Shown: positions 47,690 through 56,734, counted from the stretch's first letter. The stretch: DNA of 64,000 bases from an uncultured Spirochaetaceae bacterium (GCA_944392965.1 CALXYM010000003.1:124001-188000); one strand, 5' to 3'. A program made the numbers and translations. Notes: generated from the sequence alone by a model not told the origin.

Positions 47690-47718
47690 AATATAACACA
47701 AAACAGGTGTAAAAGCAA
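47690..47718 (-). promoter_or_regulatory. greA promoter (extended -10)
   Basis: Minus strand: TTGCTT (47713-47718), 17 bp, TG-T-TATATT (47690-47695). Start about 47683, giving a leader of about 88 bases that contains the hairpin. Confidence 0.6.
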
Positions 47719-47807
47719 AGGAATAATTTCCAGATGAAACAAAAGGAAAACGGAAAGCCGTACTATCTTTTTATCGTAAAAAGGTAAAAGTAATTTTCTC
47801 TTTGTGC

Positions 47808-47813
47808 TATAGT
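47808..47813 (+). promoter_or_regulatory. Extended -10 promoter of rpe
   Basis: TG-C-TATAGT (-10 at 47808-47813) with six bases to the ATG at 47820 and no Shine-Dalgarno sequence; predicted start on the ATG. No good -35 box. Confidence 0.45.
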
Positions 47814-47819
47814 ATTGGT

Positions 47820-48476
47820 ATGAGAGAAAGAAGCGTACTTATTAACCCTTCAATACTGGCCTCCGATTTCTCTGACATCCTGGGGGCTCTTGATCTGATA
47901 AGCTCCTTGGAGCTTGATTACGTACATCTTGATGTGATGGATGGCATGTTCGTTCCAAATATCACGTTCGGACCAAAGTTCATAAAGGATATCAGGAAAC
48001 ATAGTGATCTGGTATTTGATGCTCATCTCATGATTGAGAATCCTGAGAGATATGTGAAGATATTCTCAGATGCCGGTTGTGATATAATCACGGTGCACAA
48101 GGAGGCGACAAGGCATTTGAATAGGACTCTTGCCATGATTAGAGAAGAAGGAAAAGAGGTCGGTGTCGCAATAAATCCGAGCACATCGGTTCATGAGATT
48201 GAATGTGATCTTGTAAATGTCGATTATGTTACTCTGATGAGCGTCAATCCTGGATTTGGAGGACAAAGATTCATTCCAGAGAGCTTGAGAAAGATAAGAG
48301 CGTTGGATGAGATCAGGAAAAGAGAAGGATATGAGTTCAGAATAATGGTAGATGGAGGAGTGAACCTTAAAAACCATATAGCGATCAAGGAAGCCGGCGC
48401 AGACATACTGATTACAGGAGAGGCTTTCTTCAAGGCCTCAGATCCTGCGGCATTTGTCGAGGAGATGGAAAGTTGA
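47820..48476 (+). CDS. rpe: Ribulose-phosphate 3-epimerase
   Basis: 218 residues. Interconverts ribulose-5-P and xylulose-5-P in the pentose phosphate pathway. (beta/alpha)8 barrel with SILASDFSDI, the metal and catalytic stretch HLDVMDGMFVPNITFGP, HLMIENPERY, MSVNPGFGGQ and VDGGVN. The ATG at 47820 is used; an upstream in-frame TTG at 47802 lies within the promoter. The stop overlaps the dtd TTG start. Confidence 0.95.
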   Translation: MRERSVLINPSILASDFSDILGALDLISSLELDYVHLDVMDGMFVPNITFGPKFIKDIRKHSDLVFDAHLMIENPERYVKIFSDAGCDIITVHKEATRHLNRTLAMIREEGKEVGVAINPSTSVHEIECDLVNVDYVTLMSVNPGFGGQRFIPESLRKIRALDEIRKREGYEFRIMVDGGVNLKNHIAIKEAGADILITGEAFFKASDPAAFVEEMES

Positions 48477-48940
48477 AAGCGGTAATACAGAGGGTAAGGA
48501 ACGCCTCAGTGAAAGTAGATGGAACTATCAAGGGGGAAATAAATCACGGAATGCTGGTATATTTTTCCGTCGAAGCTGATGATACTTTTGATATGATAGA
48601 ACCATTTCTTGATAAGCTTGTTCATCTCAGGATATTTGAGGATGAGAATGAGAAAATGAACCTCAGCCTAGATAAGATCGGTGGAGAAATCCTCTTTATA
48701 TCCCAGTTCACACTTGCCGCGAATCTTGATAGAGGTAACCGTCCGGACTTTGCAAATGCAAAGGCTCCAGGGGAAGCAGAACGCTTTTATGAGGAAGGAA
48801 TAAGAATCCTGAAAGGATGGGGTTATCCCGTCTCCTCCGGTGTTTTTGGAGCCCACATGCAGGTTGAGTATATGAATGATGGCCCGGTGACATTCATCCT
48901 TGATTCGAAGAATCTTGCAAGATTTCGTAAAAAACGATAA
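48473..48940 (+). CDS. dtd: D-aminoacyl-tRNA deacylase
   Basis: 155 residues, normal for Dtd. Frees tRNAs wrongly charged with D-amino acids (and glycine on tRNA-Ala). Signatures: MKAVIQRVRNASVKVDG at the start, the SQFTLAA (about 80) and NDGPVTF (about 138) active-site motifs. TTG start, with GGAG eight bases upstream and the rpe stop overlapping it. recA starts 45 bases later. Confidence 0.95.
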   Translation: MKAVIQRVRNASVKVDGTIKGEINHGMLVYFSVEADDTFDMIEPFLDKLVHLRIFEDENEKMNLSLDKIGGEILFISQFTLAANLDRGNRPDFANAKAPGEAERFYEEGIRILKGWGYPVSSGVFGAHMQVEYMNDGPVTFILDSKNLARFRKKR

Positions 48941-48985
48941 ACAGATCGAAGACTTTTTGCATTAATATTACAAAAGGAACCTAAA

Positions 48986-50026
48986 ATGGCTAAAACAACG
49001 ACAGACAACACTGAAAACAAGGCAAAACTGGATGCTCTGGAGGCAGCAAGGCTCCAGATAGATAAGCAGTTTGGAAAAGGCTCTCTGATTAAACTCGGAG
49101 ATAGCCGTGAGAAATTAGATATTGACGTCATTCCATCAGGAAGCCTTCTTCTGGATGAGGCTCTCGGAGTTGGCGGTTATCCAAGGGGAAGAATCATAGA
49201 GATATACGGCCCTGAAAGTTCAGGAAAGACGACGCTTGCGCTCCATGCAATCGCAGAGGCCCAGAAGATGGGGGGAATTGCGGCTTTCATAGATGCGGAG
49301 CATGCCCTTGATCCTACATATGCGAAGAATCTCGGGGTGAATATTGATGAACTCTGGATAAGCCAGCCGGATAACGGAGAGCAGGCCCTTGAAATTACCG
49401 AAAGCCTTGTTAGAAGCGGAGCTGTGGATATCATCGTTGTCGACTCCGTCGCAGCCCTCACACCACAGGCTGAAATCGAGGGAGACATGGGAGACAGTCA
49501 CATGGGACTCCAGGCAAGGCTCATGAGTCAGGCGCTGAGGAAACTGACTGGAATCCTTGCTAAATCCAATACGACCATAATCTTCATCAACCAGATAAGA
49601 ATGAAGATCGGAGTCATGTTCGGTAACCCTGAGACGACGACGGGGGGAAATGCACTTAAATTCTACGCATCAGTAAGAATGGATGTTAGAAAGGCTGACT
49701 CAATCGGCAAGAACAGTGATGAGATAAGTGGAAACAGGGTCAAGGTGAAGATCGTCAAGAACAAGGTCGCACCTCCGTTCAAGAAATGTGAGCTTGACCT
49801 GATGTTCGGTACCGGTATCAGCTATGTAGGTTCCATACTTGATGCTGCTCTAAAGTATAATCTTATAGAGAAATCGGGAGCCTGGTACAGCTTGAACGGA
49901 GAGAAGATCGGACAGGGCAGGGACAAGACGGTCGAATACCTTGAAAATAATCCCGAGATACAGAAGGAGCTGGATGCGAAGCTGAGATCAATCATGTTCC
50001 AAAAGGGTGAAGAGAATAGCAATTAA
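48986..50026 (+). CDS. recA: Recombinase A
   Basis: 346 residues. Strand-exchange ATPase and SOS co-protease. Walker [10 protein letters not shown] (75-83), the Walker B strand [10 protein letters not shown], the L1/L2 loops (including [15 protein letters not shown]), and an acidic short C-terminus. AAAGGAA lies upstream of the ATG. No LexA-like box was recognised in the 45-base gap. No terminator before scpA. Confidence 0.97.
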   Translation: MAKTTTDNTENKAKLDALEAARLQIDKQFGKGSLIKLGDSREKLDIDVIPSGSLLLDEALGVGGYPRGRIIEIYGPESSGKTTLALHAIAEAQKMGGIAAFIDAEHALDPTYAKNLGVNIDELWISQPDNGEQALEITESLVRSGAVDIIVVDSVAALTPQAEIEGDMGDSHMGLQARLMSQALRKLTGILAKSNTTIIFINQIRMKIGVMFGNPETTTGGNALKFYASVRMDVRKADSIGKNSDEISGNRVKVKIVKNKVAPPFKKCELDLMFGTGISYVGSILDAALKYNLIEKSGAWYSLNGEKIGQGRDKTVEYLENNPEIQKELDAKLRSIMFQKGEENSN

Positions 50027-50040
50027 TCCCGCTTTTCTGT

Positions 50041-50046
50041 TATAAT
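50041..50046 (+). promoter_or_regulatory. Extended -10 promoter of scpA
   Basis: TG-T-TATAAT at 50041-50046, a perfect -10, followed by eight bases to the scpA ATG; no Shine-Dalgarno sequence and no good -35 box. Confidence 0.5.
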
Positions 50047-50054
50047 ACCTCATT

Positions 50055-50990
50055 ATGCAGGAGAGTGCGGTAAAGAATCAGAAAGAGAAGTGTGAGTTCA
50101 CCACCGAGAAGTTCTCGGGACCTATTGAACTGCTTCTCTTTCTTATTCAGGAAAACAAGGTAGACATTTATGACATTCCGATTGCAGAGATAACGGAGCA
50201 GTTTCTCTCTTATATCACGGTGCATAAGGCTGAGATTGATGAGATTTCAGATTTCTATCATTTCGCTGCAGATCTCCTCCTGATAAAGAGTAAGATGCTT
50301 CTTCCCTATGAAGTCGAGTTCGACGAGGAGTATGAGGATCCCAGACAAGAACTTGTAGAGCGTCTTCTTGAGTATCAGAAATATAAGAAATATACAGATC
50401 TACTGACAGGGAAAGCGGCTCCCGACAGGTTCTTCATTCCGAGAAAGGATAATCCTTTCATGTTGCCTTATGAGGACGCGGATCTTTTCAAAGACGTGAC
50501 ACTTGAGAATCTTCTCATCACATACAGATCTCTTCTTGAGAAGGTTGTTCCCGCGAAGGTATTCAATATTTACGAGGAAGTCACGGTCAATGAGAAGATC
50601 GCATATATGAACGAACTTCTTGAGGATCAGGACATGATAACAATCACGGATATCATAATCCATCCGGAAAGGGCAGATCACATAATCTGTTCATTCATGG
50701 CAATCCTGGAAGCTACAAAATGGAAGATGATTCTTTTAAGACAAGAAGAGCCATACGGAGAAATATACATAATAAAACGTCCTCAGGATTGGGATCCTGA
50801 TAAAGTCGACCAGTACGACAGGGAGCATGACAGGCTCATTGAGGGTGAGGCAACAATGGAAGAGGAGGAGATAATTCCTGACGATTCTGGATTCATCGAT
50901 GATAGTTATGAAGAAGATGATGAAGAGGAGGATGAGGATGAATTCATCGGTGATGAGGAAGAGATAGATTTGGAGGATGAAGATGAGTAA
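50055..50990 (+). CDS. scpA: Segregation and condensation protein A
   Basis: 311 residues. Kleisin that links the SMC heads with ScpB. Typical start FSGPIELLLFLIQENKVDIYDIPIAEITEQF and the helices HFAADLLLIKSKMLLP. Winged-helix C-terminus (about 190-245). A long acidic tail (about 260-311, rich in Glu and Asp) is extra. Overlaps scpB by 14 bases. No SMC gene is in the window. Confidence 0.93.
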   Translation: MQESAVKNQKEKCEFTTEKFSGPIELLLFLIQENKVDIYDIPIAEITEQFLSYITVHKAEIDEISDFYHFAADLLLIKSKMLLPYEVEFDEEYEDPRQELVERLLEYQKYKKYTDLLTGKAAPDRFFIPRKDNPFMLPYEDADLFKDVTLENLLITYRSLLEKVVPAKVFNIYEEVTVNEKIAYMNELLEDQDMITITDIIIHPERADHIICSFMAILEATKWKMILLRQEEPYGEIYIIKRPQDWDPDKVDQYDREHDRLIEGEATMEEEEIIPDDSGFIDDSYEEDDEEEDEDEFIGDEEEIDLEDEDE

Positions 50991-51573
50991 GGCAATGACA
51001 ATGAGCGACAATGCGAGGATTGTTGAGGTCATCCTCTATGTTGAAAACGAGGCGGTAAGTATGACCCGTATAGCAGAACTCACGGGGCTCTCCTCAACGG
51101 AAGTAAAGGCGGCACTGAAGGAGCTGAAAGAACTCTCTGCTGATCTGAATAGGGGACTGATGCTCATCGAGGAGGATGAACAGTACCTTTTTGCTCCCTG
51201 TCCAGATCTCTATGACAGACTCAGGAAGAGCTATGGTAGGAAAGTTGATAAGAGACTCAGCAGGGCAGCCCTTGAAACTCTTTCCATCGTAGCTTATGCA
51301 CAGCCGATAACAAGGAAGAAAATCGACAAGATCAGAGGTGTCAGTTCAGATACCATCGTCAGAATATTAAGGGAAAGAGAATATATAAAGGTTTCAGGTC
51401 GTGATGATTCCCCTGGACATCCCTGCCTTTATTCAACGACGAAGAAATTTTTATATGAATTCAATTTAAAACATATTACCGATCTACCTAAACTCAGCGA
51501 GATCGATAGGATCAGGTTCGAGGAGGAACCTGAGAAACAGGAAACAGACAGAGAGGAAGAAGAGGATGAATGA
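50977..51573 (+). CDS. scpB: Segregation and condensation protein B
   Basis: 198 residues. Two winged-helix domains that dimerise and grip ScpA. Markers: VEVILYVENEAVSMTRIAELTG, LSRAALETLSIVAYAQPITRKKID and IRGVSSDTIVRILREREYIKVSGR. Starts within the scpA tail and overlaps rluB by eight bases. Confidence 0.94.
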   Translation: MKMSKAMTMSDNARIVEVILYVENEAVSMTRIAELTGLSSTEVKAALKELKELSADLNRGLMLIEEDEQYLFAPCPDLYDRLRKSYGRKVDKRLSRAALETLSIVAYAQPITRKKIDKIRGVSSDTIVRILREREYIKVSGRDDSPGHPCLYSTTKKFLYEFNLKHITDLPKLSEIDRIRFEEEPEKQETDREEEEDE

Positions 51574-52348
51574 TTTCCCAATGCGCCTTCAGGCATATCT
51601 TGCAAAATGCGGAGTAGCATCAAGACGAGCAAGTGAGGATCTTATAAGGGCTGGCCGAGTGATGGTCAACAATAAAAGGATCACGGAGATGGGATTCAAG
51701 GTGAACGAGGATGACATCGTTCAGGTAGATGGAGAGACCGTCGAGATCAGTGAGAAACTTTACTATATTGCACTGAATAAACCCAAAGGGTATATCTGCT
51801 CCAACTATGATCCCAATGAAGAGAGGTTCGCACGGGATCTGATTGCGATGAGAGACAGGGATCTCCTTTTCAATGTTGGCCGTCTGGACAAAGAGTCATC
51901 AGGCCTTCTCCTGTTTACAAATGACGGTAAGTTCGCAAATGCGATGATGCACCCGAGATATCAGGTCGAGAAAGAGTATATAGTCAAACTTGATAGAAGC
52001 GTTGAGATCGAAGACTTGAACAGGGCCCTTGACGGGATCTACATCGACATGCCGACTCCGTATAGGATTAAGCGTTATGACTTCATGCCCCGGACGAAGC
52101 AGTATATCAGAATCACTCTGACAGAGGGAAAAAACAGGGAGATCAGGAAGATATTCTCCTTCCTCGGCTATGATGTCAAAAGCCTTGTCAGGATAAGGAT
52201 CGGCTGCGTGGAACTCGGGGATTTAGAAGTAGGGGATTGGCGTAACCTGAAAAGCGAGGAGATCGATGGTCTTCTGAAGGGTAAAACCAGCTTGAGAAAG
52301 CAGGTGCGTCCATTGAAAACGAGGAGGAAGGATGGTAATCGCAATTGA
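51566..52348 (+). CDS. rluB: RluB/RsuA-family 23S rRNA pseudouridine synthase
   Basis: 260 residues. An N-terminal S4 RNA-binding domain (about 5-60) and a RsuA-type catalytic domain with the Asp108 box GRLDKESSGLLLFTNDG. YIALNKPKGYICSN and REIRKIFSFLGYDV follow. RluB (U2605 of 23S rRNA) is favoured by the long S4-containing form, but RsuA or RluE is possible. Overlaps scpB by eight bases and cmk by 17. Confidence 0.85.
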   Translation: MNDFPMRLQAYLAKCGVASRRASEDLIRAGRVMVNNKRITEMGFKVNEDDIVQVDGETVEISEKLYYIALNKPKGYICSNYDPNEERFARDLIAMRDRDLLFNVGRLDKESSGLLLFTNDGKFANAMMHPRYQVEKEYIVKLDRSVEIEDLNRALDGIYIDMPTPYRIKRYDFMPRTKQYIRITLTEGKNREIRKIFSFLGYDVKSLVRIRIGCVELGDLEVGDWRNLKSEEIDGLLKGKTSLRKQVRPLKTRRKDGNRN

Positions 52349-52964
52349 TGGACCTGCAGGAAGCGGGAAAAGCACTATCGCGAGGGAAATAGCTTCTGAA
52401 CTTGGGTATTATTTCCTGAACACTGGTTCCTTTTACCGGGCATATACGCTCGCACAGCTTAAAAAGGGGCTTGATCCTCTTAATCCAGACAGCGTCTTAA
52501 AGACGGCCAAGGGAATCACGATAAGCGTGGAGGATGGGGACATACATATCGATGGAGTCGACGTCGAGTCAATGCTTCATACTCCTGAGGTGGACAGGTT
52601 CTGTTCTCAGGTATCGGTCGATCCTCGTCTGAGGGAATACGTGAACTGCCAGGTCAGAGAGCTCGCAAAAGGGATGGATATCGTCACGGAAGGCAGGGAT
52701 ACTACGACGGTCATCTTCCCAGATGCTGATTATAAATTCTACTTTGATGCCTCCGCAGAGGTCCGTGCTGAAAGGCGCAGAGCAGAGCATCCGGATGGTC
52801 CAGATTATCAGACGGTCCTAGAAGAAATCAAGAAAAGGGATGAAAGAGACAAAAATAAAGCGTTCGGAGCTCTTAAAATTGCGGACGGAGCTATATATAT
52901 TGATACAACTTACTTGACGATAAAACAAGTTTGTGAGAAAGTGTTAAAGGCTATGAATTCATAG
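52332..52964 (+). CDS. cmk: Cytidylate kinase
   Basis: 210 residues. Phosphorylates CMP and dCMP. P-loop GPAGSGKST at about 6-14, the NTGSFYRAYTLA segment (NMP site), and GRDTTTVIFPDADYKFYFDAS near 130. Its ATG lies within the rluB end. The last codons lie in an 18-bp palindrome, and rpsA starts 26 bases later; the cmk-rpsA pair is common in bacteria. Confidence 0.95.
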   Translation: MVIAIDGPAGSGKSTIAREIASELGYYFLNTGSFYRAYTLAQLKKGLDPLNPDSVLKTAKGITISVEDGDIHIDGVDVESMLHTPEVDRFCSQVSVDPRLREYVNCQVRELAKGMDIVTEGRDTTTVIFPDADYKFYFDASAEVRAERRRAEHPDGPDYQTVLEEIKKRDERDKNKAFGALKIADGAIYIDTTYLTIKQVCEKVLKAMNS

Positions 52965-52966
52965 CC
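52949..52966. repeat. Perfect 18-bp palindrome between cmk and rpsA
   Basis: GGCTATGAATTCATAGCC at 52949-52966, spanning the cmk stop and 25 bases before the rpsA ATG. In RNA it would form a seven-bp hairpin with an AATT loop just before the AGGAG ribosome site. Confidence 0.6.
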
Positions 52967-52990
52967 AATTATTTGTAGTAGGAGCAATCG

Positions 52991-54664
52991 ATGGAAAATG
53001 AGACTCAGATGACGCAGTACCTCAAGTCATTTGCTGGAATTGAAGACGGTCAGATCGTAACCGGAACTGTTGTACAGTTAAATAACGACTATGTACTTGT
53101 TGATGTTGGCTATAAGAGCGAAGGAAGAATTCCTGTAAATGAATTCATTGAACTTCCTCAGATTGGGGACAAGGTCAACGTGACAATCATCAAGAAAGAA
53201 GGAGCAGGCGGCCAGGTCGTCGTTTCTAAGAAGAGAGCTGAGGCAAAGGAGAAGGCCGAGACTCTGAAGAAGGCGGCAGAGGATAAGACACCTGTTCTTG
53301 GAAAATTCGTAAAAGTCATCAAAGGTGGCTATGAGGTTGACCTTGGTGCAGACTATAAAGGTTTCTGTCCTTTGAGTAAGGCAGATGTTTTCCGTGTCGA
53401 AGATCCAGAGTCTTTGATCGGTAAGACAGATTATTTCATCATTGATAAGTTCCATGGCAGCTCGAAGATGAAGAGCGTAGTTTCAAGAAAGGAATATCTT
53501 GAGAAGAAGATTCAGGAGAACAAGGAAAAGTTTTTCCAGACTGTTCAGATTGGTGATGTTGTGGAAGGTGAGGTTAAGAGCTTCACAAGTTTCGGTGCAT
53601 TCATTGATCTCGGAGGCTTTGACGGACTCCTTCATATCAATGACATGAGCTGGGGGCATGTAACAAGGCCGAAAGATTATGTCAAGAAAGGGCAGGTGAT
53701 CCAGCTCAGACTCATAAACATTGATCCTGAGAACCAGAAGATCAACCTCTCTTTAAAGCACATGGAAGCTGATCCTTGGACTACGTTCGAGCAGCGCTAT
53801 CAGGTTGGTGATGTTATTACAAAGCCAATCACGAAGATTACTGCATTTGGTGTGTTCATTGAAATCGAACCTGGTATTGAAGGCCTTGCTCATGTATCAG
53901 AGCTTTCATGGACAAAGAAGGTTACAAACCCAAGAGAGCTTTATAATATCGGTGACGTTGTCAATGCTCAGATTCTTGGATATGACCTTGATAAGAAGAG
54001 AGTAAGTCTTGGTATCAAGCAGCTTCTTCCAAATCCATGGGATACAATTGCTGAGGAGTTCCCTGTAGGTAAGGTATTCCAGGGCAAGGTTGCTAAACTC
54101 ACAAACGCTGGAGCTTATGTTGAGCTTGGAAACGGTATTGATGGATTCCTCCATATTGAGGATGTTGCATGGAACAGAAAATTCAATCACATGAACCAGT
54201 TCTGTAAAGCTGGTGATATGATTGATGTGATGGTCAAGAGTGTTGATCCTGAAAACAGAAGGGTTAGACTCACAATCAAGGACATCTCAGGCAATCCTTG
54301 GGACAATTTCAGAAAGAGCTATCCTAGAAACTCAAGTGTTTCCGGTACGATCTCTTCTGTTACGGATTTCGGAGTATTTGTAAAGCTTCCTGGAGATATC
54401 GAGGGACTTGTAAGCAAATACAATCTCGGCAGTCCTGATGAGGATTACTCTGACAGCCTTCTTGAGTCATATAAGGCTAAGATCGGTGAGCCTATTACGG
54501 TAACGGTTCTTGATGTAAATCCTCAGACTCAGAAGATCAATCTCTCAGAGAAGGAAAGCATCAGAAAGAAGCAGGCTTCTGACTATGCACAGTACATGGA
54601 AGGTAAGGAAGAGGATATTGATACTTACAATCCGTTTGCTGAAATCCTCAAGGAAAAGAACTAA
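52991..54664 (+). CDS. rpsA: 30S ribosomal protein S1
   Basis: 557 residues with six S1 repeats: starting about 15 (GQIVTGTVVQLNNDYVLVD), 102, 184 (GDVVEGEVKSFTSFGAFID), 271, 358 and 446. Repeats 3-6 are the most typical mRNA-binding ones (GAFIDL, GVFIEI, GAYVEL, GVFVKL). AGGAG lies seven bases before the ATG. A long hairpin lies beyond the stop. Six repeats is the usual number for proteobacterial-type S1. Confidence 0.96.
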   Translation: MENETQMTQYLKSFAGIEDGQIVTGTVVQLNNDYVLVDVGYKSEGRIPVNEFIELPQIGDKVNVTIIKKEGAGGQVVVSKKRAEAKEKAETLKKAAEDKTPVLGKFVKVIKGGYEVDLGADYKGFCPLSKADVFRVEDPESLIGKTDYFIIDKFHGSSKMKSVVSRKEYLEKKIQENKEKFFQTVQIGDVVEGEVKSFTSFGAFIDLGGFDGLLHINDMSWGHVTRPKDYVKKGQVIQLRLINIDPENQKINLSLKHMEADPWTTFEQRYQVGDVITKPITKITAFGVFIEIEPGIEGLAHVSELSWTKKVTNPRELYNIGDVVNAQILGYDLDKKRVSLGIKQLLPNPWDTIAEEFPVGKVFQGKVAKLTNAGAYVELGNGIDGFLHIEDVAWNRKFNHMNQFCKAGDMIDVMVKSVDPENRRVRLTIKDISGNPWDNFRKSYPRNSSVSGTISSVTDFGVFVKLPGDIEGLVSKYNLGSPDEDYSDSLLESYKAKIGEPITVTVLDVNPQTQKINLSEKESIRKKQASDYAQYMEGKEEDIDTYNPFAEILKEKN

Positions 54665-54681
54665 TAATCATACGATTCATG

Positions 54682-54711
54682 ATATGGGGAAGGGGGAACT
54701 CTTCCCCATAT
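54682..54711 (+). other. Long hairpin between rpsA and the TPR gene (no U-tract)
   Basis: ATATGGGGAAG/CTTCCCCATAT (54682-54692 with 54701-54711), an 11-bp perfect stem without a following T-run. An ATG of a longer frame lies inside the right arm. It could stabilise the rpsA mRNA or be a weak terminator. Confidence 0.6.
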
Positions 54712-54730
54712 GTCAGATAAAGGAATTCAG

Positions 54731-55414
54731 ATGAAAAAGGACAAAGAAATTTCCAGAGCTGAGAAACTTGCGCAGAAGACGGATGATTTTCTCGGTTCAA
54801 ACAGAAAACTGATCATCATCATTCTTGTTGTAATCCTTCTTATTCTTGCGGGAATAGGTGTTGGCGTAACTGTCCACAACAGAAGCGTAAGCAACAGGTA
54901 TGAGGAGTTATATAACATCGAGGAAAACTATTATAATCTCATGTCCCTTGATGAGGCTTCGGAAGAATACGCTGCAGCTCTTACCGATTTTGAAAGCGAC
55001 ATTGACGTATTCGTTCAGGACAACAGCGTTGATACTTATCTTGGTGCCAGTGCTACGATCCTCTTGGCGGAAGTTAGATTCATGCAGGAGAACTGGAGCG
55101 AGGCCTACGAGCTTTCACTAGCAGTTGCAGAGGCTCATGATAATGATTATCTTGGCCCTCTGAACTACATCAATGCTGCGGTTGCCGCAGAGAACAACGG
55201 AAATGCAGATGAAGCACTCAGGCTTTACACACTCGTATGGGATAATTATGGGGTAACATGTCCAGAAGCACCACAGGCTCTGTTCAATCAGGCTAGACTT
55301 GAATATACGAACGGAAATACTGATATTGCACGCTCAATCTTTGAACAGCTTACCAGTGAGTTCCCCAATTCCTACTATTCAGCCATTGCTCAGTCCTGGC
55401 TTCTTTCATATTAA
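54731..55414 (+). CDS. Membrane-anchored TPR protein (YfgM/Tol-type unknown)
   Basis: 227 residues. Short cytoplasmic tail, one membrane helix at about 26-46, then an extracytoplasmic TPR-like domain with repeated helices (ALRLYTLVWDNYG, ALFNQARLEYTNGNTDIARSIFEQL, about 140-205). Resembles the YfgM/YbgF class that helps periplasmic complexes, but the family is uncertain. The ATG at 54731 is chosen since AAAGGA is six bases upstream; the earlier in-frame ATG at 54710 lies in a hairpin. The following lipoprotein gene is 32 bases on. Confidence 0.65.
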   Translation: MKKDKEISRAEKLAQKTDDFLGSNRKLIIIILVVILLILAGIGVGVTVHNRSVSNRYEELYNIEENYYNLMSLDEASEEYAAALTDFESDIDVFVQDNSVDTYLGASATILLAEVRFMQENWSEAYELSLAVAEAHDNDYLGPLNYINAAVAAENNGNADEALRLYTLVWDNYGVTCPEAPQALFNQARLEYTNGNTDIARSIFEQLTSEFPNSYYSAIAQSWLLSY

Positions 55415-55446
55415 TTGATTTTCATTCCACATACAGGAGGGAAAGA

Positions 55447-56211
55447 ATGAAGAATAGGGTTATACTATCATCTTTAGTTCTTTCCCTTTTTTTATTGCTA
55501 TCTTCATGTGGAATTCCGAACTGGTTTTATATATCATCCAGTGATGCGAGAATCTTAAATTCGACCGTAGGGACAGATCGGACAACGACTATCACTGTTG
55601 AAAGTGGCTATGACCTTGATATCGAGGTTTTTCTGCTTTATACAATTCACAATGCGACGGGCAGTACAACACCTACGGGAAGTACTATCAGATCTGGTTT
55701 AACATCTGATTTCAGATCAAGATATAGAATAAATGATGCGAATTCAAATCGATTCTCATCTGGAACAAATCCTGTTGCCTCATATACGACAAATGATCTT
55801 ACCTTTAATTTATATCCACTAGACGCTGTAGATTCCTCTGCGCCAAATAACAGCGGAGCTGATCCTCTATTTTTAGAGAACAAACCATCAACTCAGAACA
55901 GGATAACTTTGACGCTAGATTATGAGATTAGAGATGGATATCTATATGTGACAATGACAGATGATGACTCAAATACTCAAGAATATCAATTACAGCGGTA
56001 TAATGGAAATGGGATATTCTCATCTAGTGGCCTTGATCAAGATAGTAGAAATGATCACACGGAAGTTGACTTAGGAGGAAGTTACAACCTCTACGTTTAT
56101 CCTGTTGTCTATATCAGTTCAAATAGTACCTCTCCTGACACAGGACATGGCTTTAACAATCTCATGATGATAACTCCAACAAGTACCCAGTTCATCGACC
56201 TGAGCATCTAA
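55447..56211 (+). CDS. Lipoprotein of unknown function
   Basis: 254 residues. Signal peptide with lipobox LLSSC (Cys about 21), so it is lipid-anchored. The rest is beta-rich, Ser/Thr/Asn-rich and of low complexity, with no recognised domain. AGGAGG lies before the ATG. It lies 32 bases after the TPR gene and may share its transcript. Beyond it starts the 1.17-kb gene-free region. Confidence 0.6.
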   Translation: MKNRVILSSLVLSLFLLLSSCGIPNWFYISSSDARILNSTVGTDRTTTITVESGYDLDIEVFLLYTIHNATGSTTPTGSTIRSGLTSDFRSRYRINDANSNRFSSGTNPVASYTTNDLTFNLYPLDAVDSSAPNNSGADPLFLENKPSTQNRITLTLDYEIRDGYLYVTMTDDDSNTQEYQLQRYNGNGIFSSSGLDQDSRNDHTEVDLGGSYNLYVYPVVYISSNSTSPDTGHGFNNLMMITPTSTQFIDLSI

Positions 56212-56269
56212 GGATTTTTTTCTTTTGTTAATATTTTAAGCGTATTTCAAAGCATAATAAAATGTCGTA

Positions 56270-56401
56270 CTCAGCATATGCAAGAAAAGCTAATGCCTGG
56301 TACAGAACAGTCATGTGCATATCCTGAGCTGTAGTAGGAAAAACTCCGCGTCAAGGAGGAGAGGATTACCTACATCTCGGGCCGTTAGAGGAAGTTTTTT
56401 T
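56270..56401 (+). ncRNA. Candidate structured RNA with two mutually exclusive stems
   Basis: Stem 1: CTCAG-C-ATATGCA (56270-56282) with TGCATAT-C-CTGAG (56316-56328), one C-C mismatch. Stem 2 reuses the same CCTGAG (56323-56328) with CTCGGG (56376-56381), plus TGTA/TACA and an inner CTCC/GGAG (56344-56347 with 56355-56358). Seven T's end the segment at 56395-56401. No known RNA family was recognised and no clear promoter was found. Confidence 0.4.
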
Positions 56402-56734
56402 ATGGACTGAACTACTATATTTCCAAGAAGTCTGTCAGAGTTGATGAAATTGTTTTCTCTGTTAAGAAAAGAAACAATTATGTTTTAAGCATCTGGCAAC
56501 GAAATACATGAGGATGTCAATGCTTTGATCAATCTACAATATGGATAACATACCGTACGCAGGTAAACCTGAAATGGAGCATGTAGAAAAATACTCCTAT
56601 TAATTCGGTTTTTCTTATAGATTTCCGACCTTTTACCATTTTTCAATTTCTATGTCTCATCGCAAAAAAAGATTTAATATCCCATTCTTTTCTCTTTTTA
56701 AGCACAAAATATGAAAATAAATATAAGTTTTTTC

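Noticed and set aside
47480-47742. N-terminal extension of GreA up to 47742
   Set aside because: It covers the leader hairpin and promoter; the ATG at 47595 has a proper ribosome site and a conserved-looking start.
56395-56520. Forty-codon open stretch resembling a transposase fragment
   Set aside because: Too short and without a recognised motif; not enough to call a pseudogene.
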